A stretch of 64,000 bases of DNA from RGIG8748 sp045646525 (GTDB lineage: Bacteria > Bacillota > Clostridia > UMGS1810), in assembly GCA_045646525.1 (NCBI GenBank), contig JAZRKX010000020.1, positions 56,236 to 120,235 of the forward strand, given 5' to 3'. Positions 27,460-36,774 of this stretch are shown here, in pieces. Each line of letters starts with the position of its first letter. Within the stretch, counting starts at the first letter, position 1. The notes beneath the pieces were generated by a model. It ran no database searches. It worked only from the letters and a program-made list of their open reading frames with translations, and was not told the DNA's origin. A program made the position numbers and the translations under genes.

Positions 27460-28592
27460 AAGACGAAAAGGTAATAAAATTCCCCAAGAACTCAAAAAAA
27501 ACCAAGACAAAAAACCCTATCGTACTTTATACAGTTTTAGTGGTTGGTTTACTAATTATATTATCCAAGCTTTTTGGCGGACCATCTTTTGAATCCACCA
27601 ACTCGGTAAACACAGAAACTATACCTCTTGCAAGTGCAAATAATTTTGATTTTTCATCTTACAAAGACGGATACATACTCGCAAAAGATGGAAAAATTTC
27701 GTGTTACAATACAAATCAAAGCGTGCAATGGGAGATAAAAGGCTCTAAAACCGCTCCAAAGGTTAAGGTAAATGGAGATTATGTACTCACTTACTATGAT
27801 AATGACTCTCTTGCGGTTGTAACAAACGGAAGAAAAACGGTGGATATATCCACTCCCGGAAGCGCTCAGTACGGTTATGTAAATGCCAACGGCTACTGCG
27901 CACTTATGGTAGATGAATTCGGACTTAAAAATAAGGTTGTAGTCTACAACAAAAAAGGCGAGATGATATACTACCGCGATAATCCCGATAAATTCATAAC
28001 TCAAATTATACTCTCCGATGATAATAAATCACTTGCAACAGTTGAACTTGTTACAAGCGAAAGCAGCATATCTTCAAATCTTGTTATTACAAACATTAAA
28101 ACCAACAAAGAGGAGACAAGGGTAACATTTGAGAACACTATGCCCGGAGGATGCATTTTTACAGATACAAACAGCATCATTGCTATTTTTGACACAAGAC
28201 TTCAGTGCTATGGCTTAAATGGTAAATTGAGATGGGAAACCAAATTTGACGGAAAAACCATATATAAATATTCATATGACAACGAAATACTCGCTTGCAT
28301 ATTTAATGCAGACGATTCTGCAGATTCAGGCTCAGAGGTTGCATTTTATAACAAACGGGGAAAGAACATCGGCAGCTTTGCTGCAACCGAAAAAATCCGC
28401 AATATAGATTTAAAAAACAAAAGTGCCTTGCTTACTTACGGCAAGAAGCTTGTTCTTACCAACCTGAAAGGAAAGGAAATATCACAGGCAGATATAACAT
28501 ATGACATGAAAGATTCCCTTTTCATGGGTACGAAAAAATGTGCTTTAGTAATTTCTGCATCACAGGATGCAAAGTTGTTGCCCCTTAAATAG
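27456..28592 (+). CDS. Membrane-anchored DUF5711-like beta-propeller protein
   Basis: A 378-residue protein with a short basic cytoplasmic N-terminus, one transmembrane helix (IVLYTVLVVGLLIILSKLF, about 22-40) and a long extracytoplasmic domain made of repeated short beta-blades (KDGYILAKDGKISCYN, NSIIAIFDTRLQCYGLNG, NEILACIFNADDS). This looks like a PQQ/WD40-type propeller, as in the DUF5711 family. No catalytic motif is seen and the function is unknown. The start is TTG at 27456 after GAGGAGGTAG; it overlaps the truA stop by four bases. It may act with the CvpA-like membrane protein encoded next. Confidence 0.7.
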   Translation: MKDEKVIKFPKNSKKTKTKNPIVLYTVLVVGLLIILSKLFGGPSFESTNSVNTETIPLASANNFDFSSYKDGYILAKDGKISCYNTNQSVQWEIKGSKTAPKVKVNGDYVLTYYDNDSLAVVTNGRKTVDISTPGSAQYGYVNANGYCALMVDEFGLKNKVVVYNKKGEMIYYRDNPDKFITQIILSDDNKSLATVELVTSESSISSNLVITNIKTNKEETRVTFENTMPGGCIFTDTNSIIAIFDTRLQCYGLNGKLRWETKFDGKTIYKYSYDNEILACIFNADDSADSGSEVAFYNKRGKNIGSFAATEKIRNIDLKNKSALLTYGKKLVLTNLKGKEISQADITYDMKDSLFMGTKKCALVISASQDAKLLPLK

Positions 28593-28616
28593 CCTTTGCC
28601 TTGGAGGTATAATGAA

Positions 28617-29216
28617 ATGTTCCTTGATTTTCTTATAATTTTGATTTTTCTTATTGCGGCATTTTCGGGATATAAAAAAGGTTTTGCACAGATGCTTATA
28701 TCCCTTGGTGCTTTTGTGTTATCAATATTTTTGGTTGCAGGAATTTATAATTATCTGGGCGATGCATTTTTTGCCTCGGATTACGGCGCTTCGCTTGTAG
28801 AGAATGTTTCCCAAGGAATAGGAGACAGAATTGCTGATGCAGCAAATTTCAGCAGTAATGTGCCATTTTTAAGCGGTGTTATAAAAGGTGCCGCAGATGA
28901 TGGAGGTATTGTGTATACACTCTCTCAAAAAGTGCTTAAAACACTAATGGCTGTTCCGCTTCTCATAATTTCCTTTATACTTTTAAAACTACTTCTTTTT
29001 TCACTTAGAAAGATTGTCTCCAAAACAACCAGCCTTCCTCTTATAAGTACAGTAGACTCGCTGCTTGGATTGGCACTTGGTGCTATTTGGGGATTTGCTA
29101 TATTAGCTGTTTCATATTTTATATTTGGGTATATACAACTTTTGCCTTCCATGGATTTTATAAGCCGGCAATTTGACTCATCGCTTATCATAACTTTAAT
29201 AAACGATATTTTATAA
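28617..29216 (+). CDS. CvpA family membrane protein
   Basis: A 199-residue integral membrane protein with four hydrophobic segments, at about 3-22, 27-47, 100-125 and 145-170. The N-terminus FLDFLIILIFLIAAFSGYKKGF matches CvpA proteins, which have been linked to colicin V production in E. coli and to envelope integrity elsewhere. The ATG at 28617, eight bases after GGAGGT, is preferred; an ATG at 28612 is out of frame and an upstream in-frame extension has no binding site. Its function is not defined. Confidence 0.82.
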   Translation: MFLDFLIILIFLIAAFSGYKKGFAQMLISLGAFVLSIFLVAGIYNYLGDAFFASDYGASLVENVSQGIGDRIADAANFSSNVPFLSGVIKGAADDGGIVYTLSQKVLKTLMAVPLLIISFILLKLLLFSLRKIVSKTTSLPLISTVDSLLGLALGAIWGFAILAVSYFIFGYIQLLPSMDFISRQFDSSLIITLINDIL

Positions 29217-29230
29217 AGGAGTAATAAATA

Positions 29231-29776
29231 ATGGTTTACACTTTATTGGCAAATGGTTTTGAAGAAATCGAAGCACTTGCAGTAGTCGATATTTTAAGAA
29301 GGGCGCAGATTCCTGTAAAAACTATTTCTGTTTCAGACAGTCTTACAGTAACAGGTGCGCACGATATCAGAGTTTTGGCAGATGAAATACTGAATAATAC
29401 AGATATGAATTTTGATTTACTTTTTCTTCCCGGCGGATATCCCGGATATGTTAATCTTGAAAACGAGCCAAAGGTTATTGATATCTTAAACAACGCGTGC
29501 AAAGAAAACAAAATAGTTGCCTCTATATGTGCGGCCCCGTCAATTTTGGGTAAAGCAGGACTTCTTGAAGGCAAAACAGCTTGCTGTTTCCCGTCTTTTG
29601 AAGAAAGCCTCAAAGGTGCCGCTGTTTCCTTTGAAGATGTATGTGTAAGTGACAATATTATAACTTCCAGAGGTGCAGGCACAGCGCATAAATTAGCTTT
29701 TAAACTTGTAGAGATTTTAAAAGACAAGGAAACGGCAGATAATCTCAAATCTGCTATGATTTACTGTAATGAATAA
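29231..29776 (+). CDS. DJ-1/PfpI family protein (YajL-like)
   Basis: A 181-residue protein of the DJ-1 family, with the N-terminal ANGFEEIEALAVVD motif (Glu14 pairs with the nucleophile), the FLPGGYPG loop and the reactive Cys100 in SICAAPSILGKAGLLEG. Members have been described as chaperones, glyoxalases or deglycases; which applies here is open. The last eight bases overlap the next gene. AAAGGAG lies before the ATG. Confidence 0.9.
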   Translation: MVYTLLANGFEEIEALAVVDILRRAQIPVKTISVSDSLTVTGAHDIRVLADEILNNTDMNFDLLFLPGGYPGYVNLENEPKVIDILNNACKENKIVASICAAPSILGKAGLLEGKTACCFPSFEESLKGAAVSFEDVCVSDNIITSRGAGTAHKLAFKLVEILKDKETADNLKSAMIYCNE

Positions 29777-30323
29777 AAAAGAAATAAGAAATAGAATTCT
29801 TACCGCAAGAAATTCGCTATGTACAGGTGAAGCTGTACGAATGAGCGAAGAAATCCTATGTAACATAAAAAGTACAAAAATTTTGGATTTTAAAAGCTTT
29901 CTTGTATACAATGATTTTAAAAATGAAGTAAGGACTGATTTACTCATTAAATATCTCTGCCAGAATAATAGGGAAGTATATCTTCCGAAATGCGATATAT
30001 CTACAAAAACTTTTGTACCTGTACGGTATACGGATAAAAACAATATGCAAACCAATATATACGGCATTTATGAGCCTGCAGATGATTTTAGCTTGCCGTC
30101 GCAAATAGAATGTGCAATAGTTCCGGGAGTAGCTTTTGATATCAAAGGAAACCGTATAGGTTTTGGCGCAGGATATTATGATAAATATTTTTCTATAAAT
30201 ACGCACATATTTAAAATCGGATTGTGCTATGAATTTCAGCTTTTGGATGAAATATGTGCAGATGATTATGATATTCCGATGGATGCCGTAATCACAGAAA
30301 AGAGAATTATTTACACGAAGTAG
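29769..30323 (+). CDS. 5-formyltetrahydrofolate cyclo-ligase
   Basis: Converts 5-formyl-THF to 5,10-methenyl-THF with ATP. It has 184 residues, starting with KKEIRNRILTARNSL and carrying the conserved C-terminal phosphate/folate motif GFGAGYYDKYF (about 134-144), preceded by VPGVAFDIKGNRI. It overlaps the DJ-1 gene by eight bases, so the two are probably co-translated. This is the last gene of the run that began with the DnaD-like gene or an internal promoter. Confidence 0.93.
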   Translation: MNKKEIRNRILTARNSLCTGEAVRMSEEILCNIKSTKILDFKSFLVYNDFKNEVRTDLLIKYLCQNNREVYLPKCDISTKTFVPVRYTDKNNMQTNIYGIYEPADDFSLPSQIECAIVPGVAFDIKGNRIGFGAGYYDKYFSINTHIFKIGLCYEFQLLDEICADDYDIPMDAVITEKRIIYTK

Positions 30324-30345
30324 GATATGTTCAAACTTTGACGTT

Positions 30346-30373
30346 ATTTCGCAAAATAAAAATTTTGCGAAAT
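30346..30373 (+). promoter_or_regulatory. Hairpin directly upstream of the xerC/D ribosome binding site
   Basis: ATTTCGCAAAA, loop TAAAAA, TTTTGCGAAAT: an 11-bp perfect stem. The GGAGGAGGG ribosome binding site begins at the next base. It may end the upstream transcript or influence xer translation. Confidence 0.5.
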
Positions 30374-30387
30374 GGAGGAGGGTTAAA

Positions 30388-31389
30388 ATGCTGTCTTCTA
30401 ACTCAAAAGATAAATACTCGGATGTACCGCAAATACTGAGAAACTACCTGAATTTTATGACAGTAATAAAAGGTAAATCCCCCAATACGGTAAGAGAATA
30501 TTATTATGACTTACGACTTTTTTTCAGATATATTCTTTGTTGCATTAATAATCTTCCTCTTGATTCAATTCAATCTGTCAGTTTGGATGGATTTAATGAA
30601 AATCTTCTTAAAGAAATTACTCTTAACGATTTGTATGAATTTATGGCATACATTAATAATGTACATTCCTCCAACGACAACTACAGAGCGCGTAAAGTTG
30701 CCAGCTTAAAATCTTTTTTCAATTATCTCCACATTAAAATAAATTTTATAGAAACAAATCCTGCAGCAAATCTGGATTCACCAAAAATAAAAAAACGCAT
30801 GCCCCGTTATCTTACACTTGATGAGAGCGTAAATTTTTTAAATTGCATTGATGGCAGATTTAAAGAACGTGACTTAGCGATTTTTGCAATTTTTCTTAAT
30901 TGCGGTTTGAGATTATCGGAGTTAGTCGGGATTAACCTCAAAAATATCAATTTTGACAAACGCACTTTGAGAGTTGTCGGTAAAGGAAACAAAGAACGAA
31001 TGGTTTACCTAAATGACCTGTGCATTGCCGCTATAAATAATTACCTGTCGGTGCGTCCGGAAGTGATTGTACACTCAGATATGGATGCACTTTTTATAAG
31101 CTCTCAGGGGCGCCGAATCAGTAACCGCATGGTTGAGCTTCTTGCAAAAAAATATTTCGAAAAAGCAGGTCTTGATTATGATTTGTATTCACCTCACAAA
31201 TTAAGACATACCGCAGCTACTCTTATGTATCGCGAAGGAAATGTGGATATAAGAACACTTCAGGAGCTTTTGGGACATACTTCTCTTGCTACAACGCAAA
31301 TTTATACGCACATCAAAAACGATGATTTACGCGATGCGGCAAACAGTAATCCTCTAGCCTCTTTTAAGCCTAATCCTACAGAAGAATAA
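30388..31389 (+). CDS. Site-specific tyrosine recombinase, XerC/XerD-like
   Basis: A 333-residue tyrosine recombinase, a little longer than XerC/D (about 300). The N-terminal SAM-like core-binding domain begins near YLNFMTVIKGKSPNTVREY. Catalytic residues are visible: Arg in NCGLRLSELVG, Lys in VGKGNKER, His/Arg in SPHKLRHTAATLM, His in LLGHTSLATTQ and the Tyr in QIYTHI. Alone between two transcription units and with no phage genes nearby, it is most likely the chromosome-dimer resolving enzyme rather than an integrase. No dif site was found in the window by eye. Confidence 0.85.
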   Translation: MLSSNSKDKYSDVPQILRNYLNFMTVIKGKSPNTVREYYYDLRLFFRYILCCINNLPLDSIQSVSLDGFNENLLKEITLNDLYEFMAYINNVHSSNDNYRARKVASLKSFFNYLHIKINFIETNPAANLDSPKIKKRMPRYLTLDESVNFLNCIDGRFKERDLAIFAIFLNCGLRLSELVGINLKNINFDKRTLRVVGKGNKERMVYLNDLCIAAINNYLSVRPEVIVHSDMDALFISSQGRRISNRMVELLAKKYFEKAGLDYDLYSPHKLRHTAATLMYREGNVDIRTLQELLGHTSLATTQIYTHIKNDDLRDAANSNPLASFKPNPTEE

Positions 31390-31392
31390 ACT

Positions 31393-31420
31393 AAAAAGAG
31401 AGCATATTTGCTCTCTTTTT
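31393..31420. terminator. Bidirectional terminator between xer and lepA
   Basis: AAAAAGAGAGCA, loop TATT, TGCTCTCTTTTT: 12-bp perfect stem with the A and T runs in the stem, so it works in both directions between convergent genes. Confidence 0.9.
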
Positions 31421-31432
31421 GCGTTTAATATA

Positions 31433-33241
31433 TTATTCATCAAGCTTTAGCACCGACATAAATGCTTCCTGAGGGACTTCTACGCTGCCCACCTGACGCA
31501 TTCTCTTTTTACCCTCTTTCTGCTTTTCAAGCAGCTTTTTCTTTCGGGTTATATCACCGCCATAGCACTTTGCTAGCACATCTTTACGCATAGCTTTAAC
31601 AGTTTCTCTGGCAATGATTTTATTGCCAATAGCTGCCTGAATAGGAATTTCAAAAAGCTGTCTTGGTATGGTTTCTTTAAGTTTTTCGGCAATTCTTCTG
31701 CCTCGTGGATAAGCTTTGGATTCGTGCACAATAAAGGAAAGTGCATCGACCATATCGCCGTTTAAAAGCATATCAAGCTTAACCAAATCCGATTTGGCAT
31801 AGCCTTTTAGTTCATAATCAAATGAAGCATAGCCTTTTGTACGGGATTTGAGCGCATCAAAAAAGTCATAAATTATTTCATTAAGTGGAAGGTCGTAATG
31901 CAGTATAACTCTTGTATCATCCATGTATTGCATATTTTTGTAAACTCCTCTGCGCTCCTGACAAAGCTCCATTATATTTCCGACAAATTGTGTAGGAAGC
32001 ATAATATCTGCATTTACCATAGGCTCTTCCATGTGTTCTATCTCGGACATGGGCGGAAGATTTGTAGGATTGGAAATATCTACAACTTCGCCGTTGGTTT
32101 TGTAAATCTTATATACAACGCTGGGTGCGGTGGTTACAAGGTCAAGATTGTATTCTCTCTCTAATCTTTCCTGTATTATTTCCATGTGTAAAAGTCCAAG
32201 AAATCCGCATCTGAATCCAAATCCCAAAGCTACAGAAGTTTCAGGCTCATAGGACAAAGCAGCATCATTTAACTGCAGTTTTTCCAACGCATCTCTAAGG
32301 TCACCGTATTTTGCGCCGTCTGCCGGATATATACCCGAAAACACCATGGGATTAACCTTTTTATATCCCGGAAGCGGCTCTGATGCAGGTCTGTCTGCAC
32401 ATGTTACGGTATCACCGACTCTGGCATCCGATACAGTCTTTATAGAGGCGGCAATATAGCCAACCTCTCCTGCCTTAAGAGATGAAGCCGGTATAGTTCC
32501 GAGAGCGGAAAGATAGCCTGTTTCTACGACATCAAATGTCTTGCCTGTGGACATGAATTTAATCGTATCGCCCGGTTTGAGTTCACCATCCATTACCCTT
32601 ACATAAACAATTACGCCTTTGTATGCATCGTAGTATGAATCAAATATCAAAGCTTTGAAAGGTTCGGAGGAATCTCCCGACGGCGGAGGAACAAGTTCAA
32701 CTATTTTTTCCAGAACATCGTCTATTCCAATGCCCTGTTTAGCAGAAATAAGCGGAGCATCCTGCGCATCAATACCTATAACATCTTCTATTTCGTTTTT
32801 TACAAAATCAGGTCTCGCACTGGGTAAATCTATCTTATTTATAACAGGGACAATTTCCAAATCATTATCAACGGCAAGATAGGTATTGGCAAGCGTCTGG
32901 GCTTCTATACCCTGTGAGGCATCTACAACCAGAACTGTCCCCTCGCATGCTGCAAGGCTTCGGGATACTTCATAGTTAAAATCTACATGCCCGGGTGTAT
33001 CAATGAGGTTAAATATGTACTCCTCACCGTTTTTTGCGTTATATACAAGCTTTACCGCACGAGCTTTTATGGTTATGCCCTTTTCTTTTTCCAAATCCAT
33101 ATTATCCAGGACTTGGTCCTGCATCTCACGCTGGGTAAGCACACCTGTCTTTTCAAGCATACGGTCAGCCAGAGTAGATTTACCATGGTCTATATGGGCT
33201 ATTATGCAAAAATTTCTTATGTGTTCCTGTCTTTTTGACAT
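31433..33241 (-). CDS. lepA: Elongation factor 4 (LepA)
   Basis: Ribosome-bound GTPase of 602 residues, the standard length. G1 is AHIDHGKSTLADRM, the switch-II G3 is DTPGHVDF, G4 is NKIDLPSA, and the C-terminal domain unique to LepA ends in VGSVEVPQEAFMSVLK. AAGGAG precedes the ATG. It has its own sigma-A promoter and lies apart from hemN, grpE and dnaK, which often follow it in Bacillus. Confidence 0.97.
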   Translation of the reverse strand: MSKRQEHIRNFCIIAHIDHGKSTLADRMLEKTGVLTQREMQDQVLDNMDLEKEKGITIKARAVKLVYNAKNGEEYIFNLIDTPGHVDFNYEVSRSLAACEGTVLVVDASQGIEAQTLANTYLAVDNDLEIVPVINKIDLPSARPDFVKNEIEDVIGIDAQDAPLISAKQGIGIDDVLEKIVELVPPPSGDSSEPFKALIFDSYYDAYKGVIVYVRVMDGELKPGDTIKFMSTGKTFDVVETGYLSALGTIPASSLKAGEVGYIAASIKTVSDARVGDTVTCADRPASEPLPGYKKVNPMVFSGIYPADGAKYGDLRDALEKLQLNDAALSYEPETSVALGFGFRCGFLGLLHMEIIQERLEREYNLDLVTTAPSVVYKIYKTNGEVVDISNPTNLPPMSEIEHMEEPMVNADIMLPTQFVGNIMELCQERRGVYKNMQYMDDTRVILHYDLPLNEIIYDFFDALKSRTKGYASFDYELKGYAKSDLVKLDMLLNGDMVDALSFIVHESKAYPRGRRIAEKLKETIPRQLFEIPIQAAIGNKIIARETVKAMRKDVLAKCYGGDITRKKKLLEKQKEGKKRMRQVGSVEVPQEAFMSVLKLDE

Positions 33242-33289
33242 CTATGTCTTTCTCCTTGAATCAAAATATTTAGAACAAATTCTGGAGTT

Positions 33290-33318
33290 ATTATAACATA
33301 AAAATATATACGTTTCAA
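33290..33318 (-). promoter_or_regulatory. Sigma-A promoter of lepA
   Basis: On the minus strand TTGAAA, 17 bases, TATAAT. The -10 is perfect and the -35 differs at one base. Confidence 0.8.
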
Positions 33319-33342
33319 TAAGAAAACACGAAAAAGAACATA

Positions 33343-33371
33343 AAAGTCGCAGAAGTTTATCCTGCGACTTT
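33343..33371 (-). terminator. Terminator of the DUF378 gene
   Basis: AAAGTCGCAG and CTGCGACTTT flank a nine-base loop. On the minus strand it follows the DUF378 stop directly and a short T-run comes after it. Confidence 0.7.
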
Positions 33372-33372
33372 G

Positions 33373-33585
33373 TTATTCTTTGTAGTGCTTAGAAGGAACT
33401 TTTTCTTTAAAAAGGATTCCTACAGACCACAGACCGCATATGCCTACCAAAGTGTAAATTATTCTCGAAAGCAAAGCGCCCTGTCCGCCAAAAATAAAAG
33501 CCACCAAGTCGAAACCGAAAATTCCTACGAGAAGCCAGTTGATAGCACCGATTATGACTACGGTTAATGCTGCATTATCCAACAC
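33373..33585 (-). CDS. DUF378 small membrane protein
   Basis: A 70-residue protein with two hydrophobic helices. The first is about residues 5-27 (VVIIGAINWLLVGIFGFDLVA) and the second about 40-58 (IIYTLVGICGLWSVGIL). The GAINWLLVG motif is typical of DUF378 (YuzA). The start is GTG at 33585 after AGGGGAG; a TTG follows at the next codon. The function is unknown. It is a single-gene unit with its own terminator. Confidence 0.85.
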   Translation of the reverse strand: MLDNAALTVVIIGAINWLLVGIFGFDLVAFIFGGQGALLSRIIYTLVGICGLWSVGILFKEKVPSKHYKE

Positions 33586-33716
33586 TATACATTCTCCCCT
33601 TTCATTTTTTGTGCTCTAAAAGAGTTCAATTTTATTCTTTTCCGATTGCGCGTTAAAAATACACGCAAATAAATATTTATATTTGTTAAATAATAGTAAA
33701 TATTATATTATTTTGC

Positions 33717-33745
33717 TTGCCAAGACACTCTAATAGTGTTATAAT
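33717..33745 (+). promoter_or_regulatory. Sigma-A promoter of the DUF2232-gdpP-rplI-dnaB run, with inverted repeat in spacer
   Basis: TTGCCA, 17 bases, TATAAT. The spacer contains ACACT, CTAAT, AGTGT (33725-33739), a small inverted repeat in operator position. The promoter drives a leader of about 30 bases. Confidence 0.75.
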
Positions 33746-33781
33746 ATTATGATACTAACGATATATAGGCGGAGGTAGCAA

Positions 33782-34780
33782 ATGTCTAAAAAAAGCACTG
33801 CAACTTTTCAAATAATATCAGCTGTTTTTATGATTTTGAGCGTTTTTCTTTCCAGATACAGCGGTCTTATGTTTTTTGTGTCTTTTTTTATTAACTCTGC
33901 GCTTATTTCATATATTATATGTCAGTTTCCTGTTTTAAACACGCTTTGCATTTTACTCAGTTCGGTTGTGTTCTTCGGAGTAACTTCCTTTATTAATCAC
34001 ACAGCCTCTTTATCGGACATATTCATTCTCGGTTTGCTTTTTGTTCCCGGTTGTGTTTTGGGAATTTCTTTTAAAACAAAACAAACTTTTAAGGATACAT
34101 TTATTATAGCCATGACTGTTGACTTTTTAATTCTCACAGTCTCGGTGTTTGTATGTAAATTTGTTTTTGAATTTGATATCACATCAGAACTCAGAGCGGT
34201 GTTTCTTGATAATTTCAGCGATAATCTCAGTATATTAAAAAGTCTTTCGCCCGATATCGCAGTGCAATTAAAAAATTCTGAACATCAAATTTTTAACACC
34301 CTGTATATTCTTGTTCCGGGAATTTTGCCGTTTGCCTTTTCTGTGATTTTTGTTTTTGCATTTTTGCTGCAATATGCAATATCTAAGATGGTTTGCATGG
34401 GTTATCTTGTGCGCTGCTCGCATTTTCAGGATGGATTCGACAGTTTCAGACCCGGCATTGTAACCAATATAGTTTTAGCTTTTATGATTATGACAATTCT
34501 GTTTGAAACATCAAATAACATAGTTATGATATGTTTAAATATTGCACTTATTATATTGATGTTGTATTTTATAACAACACTTTCTTATATAGATTTTAAA
34601 TTTAAACAGCGCGGATATTATGCCGGCAGACGATTTGGACTCATTGCAGCTATTTGTGTGATTTCTGTTGTATCGTCACTGTTTCTGCCTATTATTAATA
34701 TGATATACATCTTTGTATTCTTTGGTTTTTTAGACAGCATTTTCGACTTTAGAAAATTAAATATAAAAAAGGTGAACTAA
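33782..34780 (+). CDS. DUF2232 membrane protein (YybS-like)
   Basis: A 332-residue polytopic membrane protein with about eight hydrophobic helices, beginning ISAVFMILSVFLSRYSG. It belongs to the DUF2232/YybS family by order and topology: YybS is encoded directly before GdpP (YybT) in many Firmicutes, and here the gdpP ATG follows its stop without a gap. The function is not known; a link with cyclic-di-AMP turnover is suggested only by context. Confidence 0.8.
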   Translation: MSKKSTATFQIISAVFMILSVFLSRYSGLMFFVSFFINSALISYIICQFPVLNTLCILLSSVVFFGVTSFINHTASLSDIFILGLLFVPGCVLGISFKTKQTFKDTFIIAMTVDFLILTVSVFVCKFVFEFDITSELRAVFLDNFSDNLSILKSLSPDIAVQLKNSEHQIFNTLYILVPGILPFAFSVIFVFAFLLQYAISKMVCMGYLVRCSHFQDGFDSFRPGIVTNIVLAFMIMTILFETSNNIVMICLNIALIILMLYFITTLSYIDFKFKQRGYYAGRRFGLIAAICVISVVSSLFLPIINMIYIFVFFGFLDSIFDFRKLNIKKVN

Positions 34781-36754
34781 ATGAAGAAAAGAATTTTTAC
34801 AGGTATCTTCAATACAAACGGATATTATATATGGCTTCTTGCTTTATGTTCATTTGCTGTATCTTTATATGATATCGGTGTAGCTCTGGTCTTGGGACTT
34901 ATTACTGCGGTTTGCTTTGGATTCAATTTGTTTTTTGGATTTTCCCGAAGAAAAAGCATAAGAAAATTCTTAGGTGTTCTCACCGACGGCTTCCACAACG
35001 ATATAAAAGAGGTTCTTGGCGGTGACCTTATTCCTTTTGTTATAATAGGTCATGACGGTAGTGTCCTTTGGGCAAACAACGGCTTTCTTAAGATTATCGA
35101 AGGCAGTATAACCAAAAGAGCACACATAACCGAACTTATACCCGAATTTGATTTATATCAGTGTTTAAATACTGCCGCAGGCACATTCTACAGAATAGAA
35201 CATTTTGGAAGAACATATCTTGTAGACATTTCCTTATCACAGAATGATAACGAAATACTATATGCTCTTCATTTCAAAGATTGTACCGAGTACGAGAATT
35301 TAAAAGAAAAATACAATAACGAAAAATTCGTCTGTGCTACAATCATCGTAGATAACTATGACGACATTATGCTCGATGTAACAAACGCAGACAAACCCAA
35401 AGTATCTGCCGCCATAGAAGAAGCTCTCAACCTTTGGAGCCAAAGTGTAAATGGTATTTTGAAAAAATACGAAAAGGATAAATTCACTTTCTATTTTTCC
35501 AATGAGGGTCTGGAGATTTTTACAAAACATCGATTTGATATACTGGAAAAAATACGAGAAATAGCAGTTGGTAACCGTCTGTCCCCTACTCTTAGTATCG
35601 GTGTGGGATGCGGCGGTGAAAATATGCTTCAAAACGAGTCTTATGCATACAGTGCACTTGATATGGCATTGGGACGCGGCGGAGACCAGGCAATAGTTAA
35701 AAATGGCGAAAAATATGCCTTTTTCGGGGGTAAAACCCAAGAAACCGAAAAGCGAACAAAGGTTAAAGCCCGTGTGGTAGCAGAAGCGATAAAGCAGCTT
35801 CTGCTTGAAAATGATGAAATTATAATCATGGGACACAAGAATCCCGACTGTGACTCTTTTGGTGCCGCAATAGGTCTGTACCGCGCGGTAGCTGCACATG
35901 GTAAGATGTGTAAGATAGTCATGGAAAACTATAATGACACCGTATCAAAAGTTGTTGACACGCTAAACGATTCTGAATATGAAAATGTAATTATAAATAA
36001 GGCTTATGCAAATGAGATTGTAAACAGAAAAACTCTGATTTTTGTGGTAGACACTCATGTTAAATCCATGGTAGAAGAACCATCTCTTCTGGATGTGTCC
36101 AAGAATATTATTATAATTGACCATCACAGAAAAAATGCGGACTTTATCCAAAATCCCCTTATTTCCTACCATGAGCCGTATGCCTCATCGGCTTCTGAGC
36201 TTGTAACCGAAATAATACAATATATGGGTGACAAGGTTCGTCTCAGCAAAAAAGAAGCTGAAGCGCTTTATGCAGGAATCTATTTGGACACCAAAAACTT
36301 CACATTCAAGACAGGTGCAAGAACCTTTGAAGCAGCATCATTTTTAAAAAAGCTCGGTGTAGATACTATTTCTGTAAAGAAGCTATTTCAGGTAGACATA
36401 AACACTTTTGTTAAAAAATGGGAAATTATGCAAAGTGCTACTACCTATAAACACTCCATATCCATTGCAAAATGCAACAAAAACGATGTGGATATGCGCA
36501 TTATTGTAGCTCAGGCGGCAGATGAACTTTTAAGTATAACCGACATCACCTGCTCTTTTGTTCTGTGCGACATGGGTGGAAGTGTATATATAAGCGCCCG
36601 TTCGCTTGGTACCTACAATATTCAGATAATTATGGAAAAGCTTGGCGGCGGCGGACATGCCACAAGCTCCGCTGCAGTTCTTATCGGTGTAGATATCGAC
36701 AAAGCGGAAGCTATGTTAAAAGATGCAGTTGATGAGTATTTAAACGAGATTTAA
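34781..36754 (+). CDS. gdpP: Cyclic-di-AMP phosphodiesterase GdpP (YybT)
   Basis: Hydrolyses c-di-AMP to pApA, lowering a second messenger that controls potassium and wall homeostasis. It has 657 residues: two N-terminal transmembrane helices (about 13-50), a PAS-like domain, a degenerate GGDEF domain (about 180-300), then the DHH domain with MGHKNPDCDSFGAAIG and IIIDHHRKNADFI. The DHHA1 part ends with GGGGHATSSAAVL. It lies between the DUF2232 gene and rplI, the conserved order. Confidence 0.96.
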   Translation: MKKRIFTGIFNTNGYYIWLLALCSFAVSLYDIGVALVLGLITAVCFGFNLFFGFSRRKSIRKFLGVLTDGFHNDIKEVLGGDLIPFVIIGHDGSVLWANNGFLKIIEGSITKRAHITELIPEFDLYQCLNTAAGTFYRIEHFGRTYLVDISLSQNDNEILYALHFKDCTEYENLKEKYNNEKFVCATIIVDNYDDIMLDVTNADKPKVSAAIEEALNLWSQSVNGILKKYEKDKFTFYFSNEGLEIFTKHRFDILEKIREIAVGNRLSPTLSIGVGCGGENMLQNESYAYSALDMALGRGGDQAIVKNGEKYAFFGGKTQETEKRTKVKARVVAEAIKQLLLENDEIIIMGHKNPDCDSFGAAIGLYRAVAAHGKMCKIVMENYNDTVSKVVDTLNDSEYENVIINKAYANEIVNRKTLIFVVDTHVKSMVEEPSLLDVSKNIIIIDHHRKNADFIQNPLISYHEPYASSASELVTEIIQYMGDKVRLSKKEAEALYAGIYLDTKNFTFKTGARTFEAASFLKKLGVDTISVKKLFQVDINTFVKKWEIMQSATTYKHSISIAKCNKNDVDMRIIVAQAADELLSITDITCSFVLCDMGGSVYISARSLGTYNIQIIMEKLGGGGHATSSAAVLIGVDIDKAEAMLKDAVDEYLNEI

Positions 36755-36774
36755 TTTAATAAAGGAGAATAGAC

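Noticed and set aside
30338..30366. xerC/D promoter with TTGACG
   Set aside because: The -10 position falls in the hairpin loop and arm and matches poorly.
30388..31389. Phage or integrative element around the tyrosine recombinase
   Set aside because: No excisionase, attachment repeat, tRNA or mobile genes are near; flanks are housekeeping genes.
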